DNA of 5,277 nt from Candidatus Nitrosopumilus sp. (GCA_029861085.1 JAOUAE010000097.1:1-5277), one strand, 5' to 3'; positions 1 through 4,867 are shown, counted from the stretch's first letter. Made by a program: numbers and translations. Notes: generated by a model not told the origin, from the sequence alone.

Positions 1-300
1 ACCTGCCATCATACCAGGTTGACCCATTCCTGGCATCAAGCCAGGAGATTGTGTATTGCCAGAATTACTTCCTGTAGATTTTTTTAATTCAAATATTACT
101 TTGATAGCGAGAAATTCTAATGCAGAGTATGCCACTGTATAATCACCTAATTTTTGGAAAAATTCTTTATCACTGAGTTGACCTTTCTTGTACATATTGT
201 TAGTATCTAGAAATGATTCATAATATCCCTGAGATTCATCAAACAAAGTCTGTAGTTTATCAAAGAGCATACCCAACGTGTCGACTTCGCCAAAGGACAT
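1..300 (-). CDS. Uncharacterised helical protein with Met/Gly/Pro-rich tail (3' end cut by window edge)
   Basis: Reading down from position 300, the frame stays open for 100 codons to the window edge, so only the N-terminal part is present. The protein begins MSFGEVDTLGMLFDKLQTLF. Residues 1-75 are mixed hydrophobic and charged and look alpha-helical, with no transmembrane segment. From about residue 76 the chain becomes Ser/Asn-rich and then a low-complexity stretch rich in Pro, Gly and Met (for example SPGLMPGMGQPGMMAG), probably disordered. I chose ATG at 300 because an AT-rich element (minus strand TAATTAATAT, 321-330) is centred about 26 bases upstream, fitting a leaderless mRNA. An in-frame TTG at 312 would add four residues (MSET), and an in-frame TAA lies just above it. 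I recognise no function; it resembles lineage-specific thaumarchaeal hypothetical proteins, but that is from memory only. Coding status is well supported by composition. Confidence 0.8.
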   Translation of the reverse strand, partial: MSFGEVDTLGMLFDKLQTLFDESQGYYESFLDTNNMYKKGQLSDKEFFQKLGDYTVAYSALEFLAIKVIFELKKSTGSNSGNTQSPGLMPGMGQPGMMAG

Positions 301-320
301 AGTCTCACTCAATTTTTGGA

Positions 321-330
321 ATATTAATTA
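321..330 (-). promoter_or_regulatory. Putative TATA element for the minus-strand gene starting at 300
   Basis: The minus strand reads TAATTAATAT here, centred about 26 bases before the ATG at 300. That is the spacing expected for an archaeal leaderless transcript. No Shine-Dalgarno sequence precedes the ATG. Confidence 0.4.
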
Positions 331-411
331 CTTTAGGATCAAATTGTTGACTAATATTTCCTGTTTTGTTTTTTCTGTGCACTGATTTTCCAGGATTCTA
401 AAAGAACAGTA

Positions 412-488
412 TCCTCAGTGTCCTCAATGGGCTAAATCATTGCTATTTTATATTGAATCTTGGACTTTCTTCCTCAGTGTCCTCAATA
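412..488 (+). repeat. Direct repeats of TCCTCARTG (two paired copies)
   Basis: A 17-base sequence, tcctcagtgtcctcaat, occurs identically at 412-428 and 471-487, 59 bases apart. Each copy is itself a doubled 9-mer: tcctcagtg followed by tcctcaatg or tcctcaata. This gives four motif copies at 412, 421, 471 and 480. They lie 112-188 bases upstream of the minus-strand gene starting at 300. They could be binding sites for a regulator or a small local duplication; no protein is known to me for this motif. Confidence 0.7.
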
Positions 489-725
489 TGGAAAACAATA
501 CTTTTTCTTGATAGTGATTAATGTCTGGAGTTTTTTGCCATCAAAGGGATTAGTTGACTGCACATTTCCTAGTCCTACTTGTAGCAGTACACCTATCATG
601 GCAATTACAATTGTTTCATGTATTGGTTCTAGTCGAAATATTCCAATGAATCAAATCCTTGAAAATTACTCTGAGAGAAATTTTAGATGAAGATAATTTA
701 AGACTCATATCTAACTCTGTCTTTG

Positions 726-746
726 TCCTCATCAAATCTGTGAGGA
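726..746. repeat. Short hairpin tcctca / tgagga
   Basis: Arms tcctca (726-731) and tgagga (741-746) are perfect complements around a nine-base loop. The arm carries the same hexamer as the direct repeats at 412-488. It lies about 70-90 bases upstream of the YqaA-like gene. The stem is short and may be fortuitous. Confidence 0.35.
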
Positions 747-784
747 TCAGGCTGCAATACAGTGAATCTTTTTTGTGGAATTAT

Positions 785-791
785 GTTTAAT
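785..791 (+). promoter_or_regulatory. Putative TATA element for the YqaA/DedA-like gene
   Basis: The AT-rich gtttaat is centred about 27 bases upstream of the ATG at 815, as for leaderless archaeal mRNAs. No Shine-Dalgarno motif lies before the ATG. Confidence 0.35.
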
Positions 792-814
792 GGTGTGATG
801 ATGGATTAAACATC

Positions 815-1366
815 ATGCAAGAGTTAGCAGAATATTATGGAATTGCTCAGCAATATCTAGCAGATAATACATTTCAGGAATATGGTGTACTTGGTTTGTT
901 TTTCAATTCATTGTTATCTGCCACAGCTATTCCATTACCTACAGAGATTCTAACATCTGCATTGTTGATTGGTGGAGAATCAGAACTTTACGTGGCAATT
1001 GCATTGATTGTGGGTTCTGTAATTGGCGGATTGATTAATTATTCATTGGGATATGGTGGAAATAAGATTGTCAGTTTCTTCAAGAGAAGAAAACATCTGC
1101 ATGAAAAGGGATTATCAAATGAGTTCAGTGAAAAGACAGAAGAATCAAACTCACAAACCACCGATGAAAAGAAATCTCACAAAGTCTTGGAAAAATTTGG
1201 GTGGGCAGGAATATTCATTGCTTCATGGATTCCATTTCTAGGAGATTTGATGTTGATTGGTGCTGGTTCAAAAAGAATGGATTTTAAGAAATTTATGCTT
1301 TTCATGGTATCAGGTAAGGTGTTCAAAACAGTGATAGTCGTATTGGGATTGGGTGCATTGTTTTAA
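815..1366 (+). CDS. YqaA/DedA-like integral membrane protein (VTT/SNARE-associated domain)
   Basis: This 183-residue membrane protein resembles the COG1238 (YqaA) branch of the DedA/VTT superfamily, whose members are linked to lipid scrambling or membrane homeostasis; the exact substrate here is unknown. A hydrophobic re-entrant-type stretch lies at about 25-53 and contains SATAIPLPTEI. A glycine-rich helix at about 57-80 ends with GGLINYSLGYGG, like the family's G-x-x-x-G...NY-x-x-G motif. The second half has GWAGIFIASWIPFLGDLMLI (129-148), close to the family WIP-x-x-GD signature, and a last helix at about 168-183. Residues 88-125 form a highly charged Lys/Glu/Ser insert between the two halves, probably a soluble loop. 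ATG 815 is the only start, because an in-frame TAA lies at 788-790 with no other start codon between. The protein ends without a charged tail. No neighbour suggests a pathway. Confidence 0.85.
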   Translation: MQELAEYYGIAQQYLADNTFQEYGVLGLFFNSLLSATAIPLPTEILTSALLIGGESELYVAIALIVGSVIGGLINYSLGYGGNKIVSFFKRRKHLHEKGLSNEFSEKTEESNSQTTDEKKSHKVLEKFGWAGIFIASWIPFLGDLMLIGAGSKRMDFKKFMLFMVSGKVFKTVIVVLGLGALF

Positions 1367-1552
1367 AATGAACAACCCATCGTATTTGAGCATCTTTTTT
1401 GTGCCTGAAGTGCCTGTAGAGAAGTTGATTTTTGTTACACGGGACTTGTCAAACCTGTCTTCCATGATGTCTGTGAATGTTATCTCTTCAAAGGTCGTCA
1501 TGATTTTGAAGAATGAGTCTATTGAATAAAAGGCCAATTTGATGAGTGTCAA
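1310..1552 (-). CDS. Possible small uncharacterised ORF, convergent with and overlapping the YqaA-like gene
   Basis: An 80-codon frame runs from TTG 1552, or 63 residues from ATG 1501 (MTTFEEITFTDIMEDRFDKS). Its first part is rich in Asp, Glu, Lys, Thr and Phe, which looks protein-like; the C-terminal 20 or so residues run antisense through the 3' end of the YqaA-like gene (overlap of 57 bases). A competing plus-strand frame of 53 residues (1368-1529, MNNPSYLSIFFVPEVPVEKL) begins one base after the stop of that gene. Both cannot easily be real. I favour the minus-strand one slightly, because the plus frame uses many G/C third positions unlike its neighbours. An AT-rich element lies upstream on the minus strand near 1601-1610, but its spacing to either start is too long for a leaderless mRNA. 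No function is recognised, and this may not be a gene. Confidence 0.3.
   Translation of the reverse strand: MTLIKLAFYSIDSFFKIMTTFEEITFTDIMEDRFDKSRVTKINFSTGTSGTKKMLKYDGLFILKQCTQSQYDYHCFEHLT
1395..1400 (+). terminator. Oligo-T tract after the YqaA/DedA-like gene
   Basis: A run of six T residues lies 29 bases after the stop codon. Archaeal RNA polymerase commonly stops at T-tracts without a hairpin. None is seen closer to the stop. Confidence 0.35.
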
Positions 1553-1719
1553 AAAGGCTTAGTTTTCATAAAAAAATAATGAAGGTTGAAAGCTGCAAAA
1601 ATAAATTTAATGTATTAAACAATTACTACTGATTTTCTCCCCTTTCTTAATACCCGATTCGTCAAATCATCATCATTAAGCGACTGTGCCATAATTCGTT
1701 TTCATACCGACCAGAACCC

Positions 1720-1765
1720 GGCCTGACTGCACGTCCTAGGAATCATTCTTTTTTGCAGTCAGGTC
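1720..1765. repeat. Long stem-loop (10 perfect base pairs, extendable to 12)
   Basis: Arms cctgactgca (1722-1731) and tgcagtcagg (1754-1763) are perfectly complementary. One G-T and one G-C pair extend the stem to 1720/1765. The loop is 22 bases and contains the 8-base palindrome tcctagga (1734-1741) and a T run. The arm at 1754-1765 is followed by tttt, so a plus-strand transcript could form a terminator-like structure. Confidence 0.75.
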
Positions 1766-1767
1766 TT

Positions 1768-1793
1768 TTCATAATCCAGTACAAGATTATGAA
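1768..1793. repeat. Second stem-loop, ttcataatc / gattatgaa
   Basis: Arms ttcataatc (1768-1776) and gattatgaa (1785-1793) pair perfectly over nine bases with an eight-base loop. It begins two bases after the previous hairpin. It is followed six bases later by a 12-base palindrome, aatgaattcatt (1799-1810). Three symmetrical elements in about 90 bases suggest a structured RNA or protein-binding DNA. Confidence 0.65.
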
Positions 1794-1894
1794 TTGCTAA
1801 TGAATTCATTGACAATCAGTAAAAATAGAACTCCCATTCTTTGTGAGTAAAATTTTGCTACCATCTAGAGAATTTCAGATTGAATAGTACTCGA

Positions 1895-1901
1895 TTTATA
1901 T
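1895..1901 (+). promoter_or_regulatory. TATA element for the gene at 1924
   Basis: The sequence tttatat is centred 26 bases before the ATG at 1924. This is the clearest leaderless-type promoter in the first half of the window. Confidence 0.55.
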
Positions 1902-1923
1902 TTCGTTGTGAGAATAATTTTTC

Positions 1924-2295
1924 ATGAATATTGATGGAATGTATATGCTGAATACTGAAGAATATACAGAAGAAAAAATCGAACAAGCCCTTGAAATACT
2001 TTATACAGATAGGAAAAATGAATTTGATGAATTATCTGAAGTACTACTTACCGAGAAAGCAAAGGGAATGCCAAACTGGAAAGAATTTATTTTGAATTTT
2101 TGTTTAGATATAGGAGATTTCTTCAAGACATGGACTGATCAAAAACCTCCATCGACAACTTCTCCACAAAAAGCTCTGACCCTTCTAAGACAGCTAGGAA
2201 AGGGTATGACATTGATGAATCAACTAACACATTTGCAAAATATGTCATACAATCTTTCAGCTGAATTCAAAGAGATCTACAAACGTCTAAAATAA
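1924..2295 (+). CDS. Uncharacterised 123-residue, probably all-helical protein
   Basis: The product begins MNIDGMYMLNTEEYTEEKIE. Residues 10-45 are rich in Glu, Lys and Leu and look helical. Residues 50-70 hold a Trp/Phe/Leu-rich segment (NWKEFILNFCLDIGDFFKTW) that is amphipathic rather than clearly membrane-spanning. A short Pro/Ser/Thr linker at 73-81 (QKPPSTTSP) separates it from a second helical part, about 83-123, with regularly spaced Leu residues and a basic end. There are no Cys-pair motifs or known catalytic signatures. ATG 1924 fits a leaderless mRNA with the TATA element at 1895. ATG codons at residues 6 and 8 are alternatives without promoter support. I do not recognise the family. 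It is followed by an oligo-T tract, so it is probably transcribed alone. Confidence 0.8.
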   Translation: MNIDGMYMLNTEEYTEEKIEQALEILYTDRKNEFDELSEVLLTEKAKGMPNWKEFILNFCLDIGDFFKTWTDQKPPSTTSPQKALTLLRQLGKGMTLMNQLTHLQNMSYNLSAEFKEIYKRLK

Positions 2296-2297
2296 TC

Positions 2298-2303
2298 TTT
2301 TTT
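2298..2303 (+). terminator. Oligo-T terminator after the gene at 1924
   Basis: Six T residues begin two bases after the stop codon and are followed by another T-rich stretch. This fits archaeal T-tract termination. Confidence 0.5.
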
Positions 2304-2312
2304 CTTTCATAA

Positions 2313-2323
2313 TCATATATAAG
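2313..2323 (+). promoter_or_regulatory. Putative TATA element for the small gene pair
   Basis: The AT-rich tcatatataag would place a transcription start near 2344, leaving about 30 bases before the TTG at 2374. A weaker element near 2345-2351 (tctaata) would fit a leaderless start. I cannot choose between them. Confidence 0.4.
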
Positions 2324-2373
2324 ATTAGCAATGCAAAACACTTCTCTAATACCAAATTTCTAAAATTCATTCA

Positions 2374-2517
2374 TTGAACATCTTTGAAGATTACGAACAA
2401 CAATTATCAGTCTATCAAAAAGAAATAGAGTTGCGTAATCAGGAAATTTTGAAGAGAGATCAGACAATCCAGTTCTTCCAATCTGAGGTCAAGAAACTAA
2501 AAGATGAGAAGAAATGA
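2374..2517 (+). CDS. Small 47-residue coiled-coil-like protein
   Basis: This frame encodes 47 residues, beginning MNIFEDYEQQLSVYQKEIEL and ending KKLKDEKK. It is almost entirely charged or polar with hydrophobic residues (Leu, Val, Ile, Phe) at roughly three/four spacing, as in a coiled coil; there is no Cys and no membrane segment. TTG 2374 is the only usable start, because an in-frame TAA lies at 2347-2349 and no ATG or GTG occurs between. Its TGA overlaps the ATG of the next gene (ATGA at 2514-2517), suggesting translational coupling and a shared mRNA. Function is unknown; a small oligomerising or adaptor protein is conceivable but not shown. Confidence 0.65.
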   Translation: MNIFEDYEQQLSVYQKEIELRNQEILKRDQTIQFFQSEVKKLKDEKK

Positions 2518-2681
2518 TGCATCATGCAGTAACCGTAATCTACACAAAAGAGGAGGCAGAACTAAAACTGCAGAGGATTGACGTTGATGTAGAACAAGAA
2601 TATCTTAACCAGTATGCCACTAGTAGGGATTCAATTTTTGGTAAAATCACTGCGGAAGATGGAGGTGAAATTAAGAGTTGA
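2514..2681 (+). CDS. Small 55-residue uncharacterised protein, coupled to the preceding gene
   Basis: The product begins MMHHAVTVIYTKEEAELKLQ and continues with an acidic, probably helical segment (RIDVDVEQEYLNQY, 21-34) and a short C-terminal part ending in GGEIKS. The N-terminal strand-like AVTVIY followed by a charged helix is protein-like. The start overlaps the previous stop as ATGA; a second ATG at 2517 would shorten it by one residue. It ends four bases before the stop of the convergent phosphoribosyltransferase gene, so the two transcripts probably overlap at their 3' ends. No family or function is recognised. Confidence 0.65.
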   Translation: MMHHAVTVIYTKEEAELKLQRIDVDVEQEYLNQYATSRDSIFGKITAEDGGEIKS

Positions 2682-2685
2682 AATA

Positions 2686-3399
2686 TTAAATTAATTTTCT
2701 TCTCTTTAAGACTTCAATTACCTGGTCTTCTAATTCCTGTTCTATTGTTTTGTAAACTTGACCTACTGCTCCATTATTTGTTAGAGTAGAAACAATCTCT
2801 ATGGAGTCTGCTTCTTGTTTTAAGATATTGATTGAATGAATTTGAGAAACAGGTGATGCAATTATCAGATGTTTTGGGTTTTGTTTTCTTATCCATCTTG
2901 CTGCTGCAAGTGCAGTAGATCCTGTTGCAATTCTGTCATCTACTAGTATGACGACTTTATCTTGTATACCATAATCTTCTGATGATTTCTTTGATCTATA
3001 AAGCTCTTTTCGCAAACTAATCTCTTGAAGTTGTATGAATTTTTCTTTTTTGATAAATTCCTGTGGAATCTTTAACGATTCTATTAAAGACTCATCAAAG
3101 TATGTTGTTCCATCTGACATTACAGCACCAATAGTATTTACTTTATTTCCAATAGACGACATTTTGCGAGGAAATACTACATCAAAATCATAGTCAAGTT
3201 TGCTAGCTACAATGTCTGCAACTATTGCACCTCCTCGTGGAATGCCCAGTACTAAAACCTCATCTTTGTTTTTAGTTATTTTCTTAACTGTATTTTCAAG
3301 AAGATTTGTTAGGATCTGTGCAGCACTTACTCGGTCATTAAATGCTATCTGTGATGAGGGTGTTTGTTCAGTGTTTGAAGTAGATTTTGATGATTCCAA
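2686..3399 (-). CDS. Phosphoribosyltransferase-family protein (COG1926 type)
   Basis: This 237-residue protein has the type I phosphoribosyltransferase fold signature. VILVDDRIATGSTALAA at 150-166 is the PRPP-binding loop, with two acidic residues then ATG-x-T. The other blocks match the standalone COG1926 family as I remember it: IAFNDRVSAAQILTNLL (18-34), VLGIPRGGAIVA (50-61), VVFPRKMSSIGN (74-85) followed by IGAV (90-93), and AVGQVYKTIE near the C-terminus (211-220). Members are annotated only as predicted phosphoribosyltransferases; the base substrate is unknown, and a role in nucleotide salvage is inference. The first 17 residues are Ser/Thr-rich and probably disordered. TTG 3399 is chosen because a TATA-like element lies 26-29 bases upstream; no ATG occurs in the N-terminal 79 codons, and an in-frame stop lies at 3424-3426. 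No operon partner is seen. Confidence 0.88.
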   Translation of the reverse strand: MESSKSTSNTEQTPSSQIAFNDRVSAAQILTNLLENTVKKITKNKDEVLVLGIPRGGAIVADIVASKLDYDFDVVFPRKMSSIGNKVNTIGAVMSDGTTYFDESLIESLKIPQEFIKKEKFIQLQEISLRKELYRSKKSSEDYGIQDKVVILVDDRIATGSTALAAARWIRKQNPKHLIIASPVSQIHSINILKQEADSIEIVSTLTNNGAVGQVYKTIEQELEDQVIEVLKRRKLI

Positions 3400-3421
3400 T
3401 AAAATTTTGAAATGAAATGCA

Positions 3422-3432
3422 TATTATAAAAA
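3422..3432 (-). promoter_or_regulatory. TATA element for the phosphoribosyltransferase gene
   Basis: The minus strand reads tttttataata, centred 26-29 bases before the TTG at 3399. It supports both that unusual start codon and a leaderless mRNA. Confidence 0.5.
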
Positions 3433-3617
3433 TACTGGAAAAGACTTCCTTTAGTAGTTTCATGTATCTAACTCTGCTTGTTGGTTTGTGAGGTAGTGTC
3501 ATAGTGATCAAGATACTGTTTAATTGTAATTCTACTTTGCAAGTAAGACATATCATTTTGGGTACAACTTTTAGTAATAAGAAACGGTAAAGTGTAAAAG
3601 ATCTGCTATTTTAAGAT

Positions 3618-3631
3618 CAAAAAAGAGAGAA
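3618..3631 (-). terminator. T-rich terminator after the thioredoxin gene
   Basis: Downstream of the thioredoxin stop the minus strand reads tttctctctttttt, about 15-28 bases past the stop. The short complementary arms gatct (3600-3604) and agatc (3614-3618) lie just beyond. Termination at the T-tract is the likely role. Confidence 0.5.
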
Positions 3632-3645
3632 AGTGTGTTTGAAAT

Positions 3646-3972
<327 letters not shown>

Positions 3973-3988
3973 CGTAACATTGTTTTAT

Positions 3989-4010
3989 TGAACATACCTA
4001 AAAATGTTCA
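3989..4010. promoter_or_regulatory. Operator-like inverted repeat over the thioredoxin promoter
   Basis: Perfect seven-base arms tgaacat (3989-3995) and atgttca (4004-4010) flank an eight-base spacer. The centre lies about 27 bases upstream of the thioredoxin ATG. On the minus strand the spacer and inner arm contain tttttaggta, the best TATA candidate at that distance. A dimeric regulator bound here would be expected to block TBP. This is inference; the regulator is unknown. Confidence 0.5.
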
Positions 4011-4050
4011 CCAAAATTAACACCATATTTTTTGTTGGAAAATTAATTTT

Positions 4051-4065
4051 GATATATATTTAAAT
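4051..4065 (+). promoter_or_regulatory. TATA element for the zinc/PRC-barrel gene
   Basis: The sequence gatatatatttaaat lies about 27-30 bases before the ATG at 4088. It is the strongest TATA-like element in this intergenic region and points to transcription starting near 4084-4088. Confidence 0.55.
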
Positions 4066-4087
4066 GACGTTTTGATGAATCGTAGAT

Positions 4088-4822
4088 ATGAGTTCGGAAC
4101 TTAGACTTAAAAAATTAAGAGGATCTGGAGGCTACATTATGGCTAGTGTAACTGATGAACAACAGGTGAAAGGAAACCTAGGTGGTCCTGATTTGTTTTT
4201 GGCACCCATAGGAAGATTAGATGCTAAATTAATCACTAAACATTTTTGCAATACTTGTGAAAAAGAATTTGAGGGTTCTCCAAAAATAGAATTTGAAAAT
4301 CCAAATGAAGAAGTTGCAGAGAATTTAATACTTGCTGAAAAAGGTCAATACATTTGTAATTCATGTAATGCTTCAATTGCAGAATATAGAGATTTCAAAA
4401 AACAAGATGAAGCAGGAGAAGTCGGGAGTGCAAAACCATTGGAACCTCAAATACAAAGTATACCACAAGAAAATATTGCACCACAACAAGTTGCAGAACA
4501 TACTCCACATGAGACAGTTACGCAACCAGGTCCAGTAACTTCAATTACTTCAATTGAGGGAAAAGTAATTTTTGATGAGAATGCAAATAAGGTTGGAACT
4601 GCAAAACAAGTTGGTATTGATTCTACACAATCCATGGTTCTAGTAATTACCAAAGAAGATGGTGCAGAAGGTAGCATACCATGGAATAGCATAAAAAAGA
4701 TTGGCCAAGTGGTTCTTTTAGGAAATCCAGAAAAGGTAGATCAATCAGGAAAATGCCCCAACTGTGGATTTGGAAACAAAGAAGACTCCAAGTTTTGTGA
4801 AGAATGTGGAAATAAGATCTGA
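4088..4822 (+). CDS. PRC-barrel protein flanked by N-terminal zinc-finger-like and C-terminal zinc-ribbon domains
   Basis: This 244-residue soluble protein has three parts. Residues 50-100 contain two Cys pairs, Cys54/Cys57 (CNTC) and Cys90/Cys93 (CNSC), likely one zinc site. Residues 104-152 form a Gln/Pro/Glu/Thr-rich linker. Residues 154-212 resemble a PRC-barrel: IEGKVIFDENANKVGTAKQV, then VLVITKEDG and IPWNSIKKIGQVVLL. The C-terminus is a zinc ribbon with CPNCGFGN (Cys223/Cys226) and FCEECGNKI (Cys237/Cys240). PRC-barrels occur in proteins of RNA metabolism, photosynthesis and, in archaea, cell division (CdvA), but the domain layout here gives no specific role. Start choice: ATG 4088 suits the leaderless promoter. 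ATG 4139 (MASVTDEQQ) has GGAGG seven bases upstream, rare in this window, and would leave a 51-base leader and a 227-residue protein. The signal peptidase gene follows at 45 bases. Confidence 0.82.
   Translation: MSSELRLKKLRGSGGYIMASVTDEQQVKGNLGGPDLFLAPIGRLDAKLITKHFCNTCEKEFEGSPKIEFENPNEEVAENLILAEKGQYICNSCNASIAEYRDFKKQDEAGEVGSAKPLEPQIQSIPQENIAPQQVAEHTPHETVTQPGPVTSITSIEGKVIFDENANKVGTAKQVGIDSTQSMVLVITKEDGAEGSIPWNSIKKIGQVVLLGNPEKVDQSGKCPNCGFGNKEDSKFCEECGNKI
4127..4131 (+). promoter_or_regulatory. Shine-Dalgarno-like GGAGG before alternative start 4139
   Basis: GGAGG sits seven bases before the in-frame ATG at 4139, ideal spacing for a ribosome binding site. It lies inside the frame starting at 4088, where it encodes Gly-Gly. 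It is the only clear site of this kind in front of a gene start in the window. Confidence 0.4.
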
Positions 4823-4830
4823 TAGTCAGT

Positions 4831-4840
4831 AAATTTAATC
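4831..4840 (+). promoter_or_regulatory. Possible TATA element for the signal peptidase gene
   Basis: The AT-rich aaatttaatc lies about 30-33 bases before TTG 4868, slightly far for a leaderless start. The 45-base gap has no T-tract, so read-through from the preceding gene is also possible. Confidence 0.3.
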
Positions 4841-4867
4841 AATGGTACGAAATAGGCAATAACATAA

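Larger units (their letters stand above)
313..814. other. Intergenic region between divergent genes; no convincing gene
   Basis: This stretch of about 500 bases separates the divergent genes starting at 300 and 815. A 76-codon plus-strand frame from TTG 460 to 690 is open. It is Cys/Ser/Pro-rich with no recognisable domain, has no promoter at the right spacing, and is probably chance. On the minus strand a 38-codon frame (599 down to 483, starting MIGVLLQVGLGNVQ) encodes a hydrophobic start followed by a basic tail and could be a gene remnant. Other frames are broken within about 30-45 codons. The region is notable for repeated TCCTCA motifs (412-488, and a hairpin at 726-746), listed separately. 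Promoters for both flanking genes lie at its ends. Confidence 0.6.
1553..1894. other. Non-coding region with a locally GC-rich, structured block; possible ncRNA
   Basis: No frame here has convincing coding character. Positions 1681-1740 contain 33 G/C out of 60, well above the AT-rich surroundings, a common sign of structured RNA in AT-rich genomes. An AT-rich element (aaatttaatg, near 1604-1613) could be a plus-strand promoter. A run of six T residues at 1749-1754 could end a transcript of about 120 bases. Short complementary arms cttaat (1664-1669) and attaag (1675-1680) are present, and two stronger hairpins follow (1720-1765 and 1768-1793). I do not recognise a tRNA, SRP RNA, RNase P RNA or clean C/D-box RNA. 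The block could equally be regulatory DNA or a decayed gene. Confidence 0.3.

Noticed and set aside
483..599. 38-codon minus-strand hydrophobic frame beginning MIGVLLQVGLGN
   Set aside because: Short, with open codons above the ATG but no other start and a stop soon after. It could be a gene remnant, but there is no intact homologue in the window to compare with.
460..690. 76-codon plus-strand ORF starting at TTG 460
   Set aside because: No recognisable domain, odd Cys/Ser/Pro composition, no promoter element at leaderless spacing, and it begins inside the TCCTCA repeat. Best explained as a chance open frame.
1053..1241. 62-codon plus-strand ORF inside the YqaA-like gene
   Set aside because: Wholly inside a well-supported membrane-protein gene in another frame; a shadow.
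1664..1680. Possible C/D-box small RNA on the minus strand (repeated TGATGA near 1668-1677)
   Set aside because: C-box-like TGATGA is present, but no properly spaced CTGA D box or D'/C' pair was found.
1690..1765. tRNA or tRNA-derived attachment site
   Set aside because: The GC-rich block has no T-loop motif and no acceptor/anticodon arm arrangement on either strand.
3200..3415. 71-codon plus-strand ORF opposite the phosphoribosyltransferase 5' end
   Set aside because: Antisense to a gene with clear family motifs; a shadow.
3368..3556. 62-codon minus-strand ORF with a CxxC near its start
   Set aside because: It contains the phosphoribosyltransferase TATA element and overlaps its start codon. 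The second half is a low-complexity Ile/Phe stretch produced by AT-rich promoter DNA.
4447..4692. 81-codon minus-strand Cys-rich ORF
   Set aside because: Antisense to the linker and PRC-barrel part of the 4088 gene; its Cys-rich content comes from reversed Gln/Ala/Thr codons.
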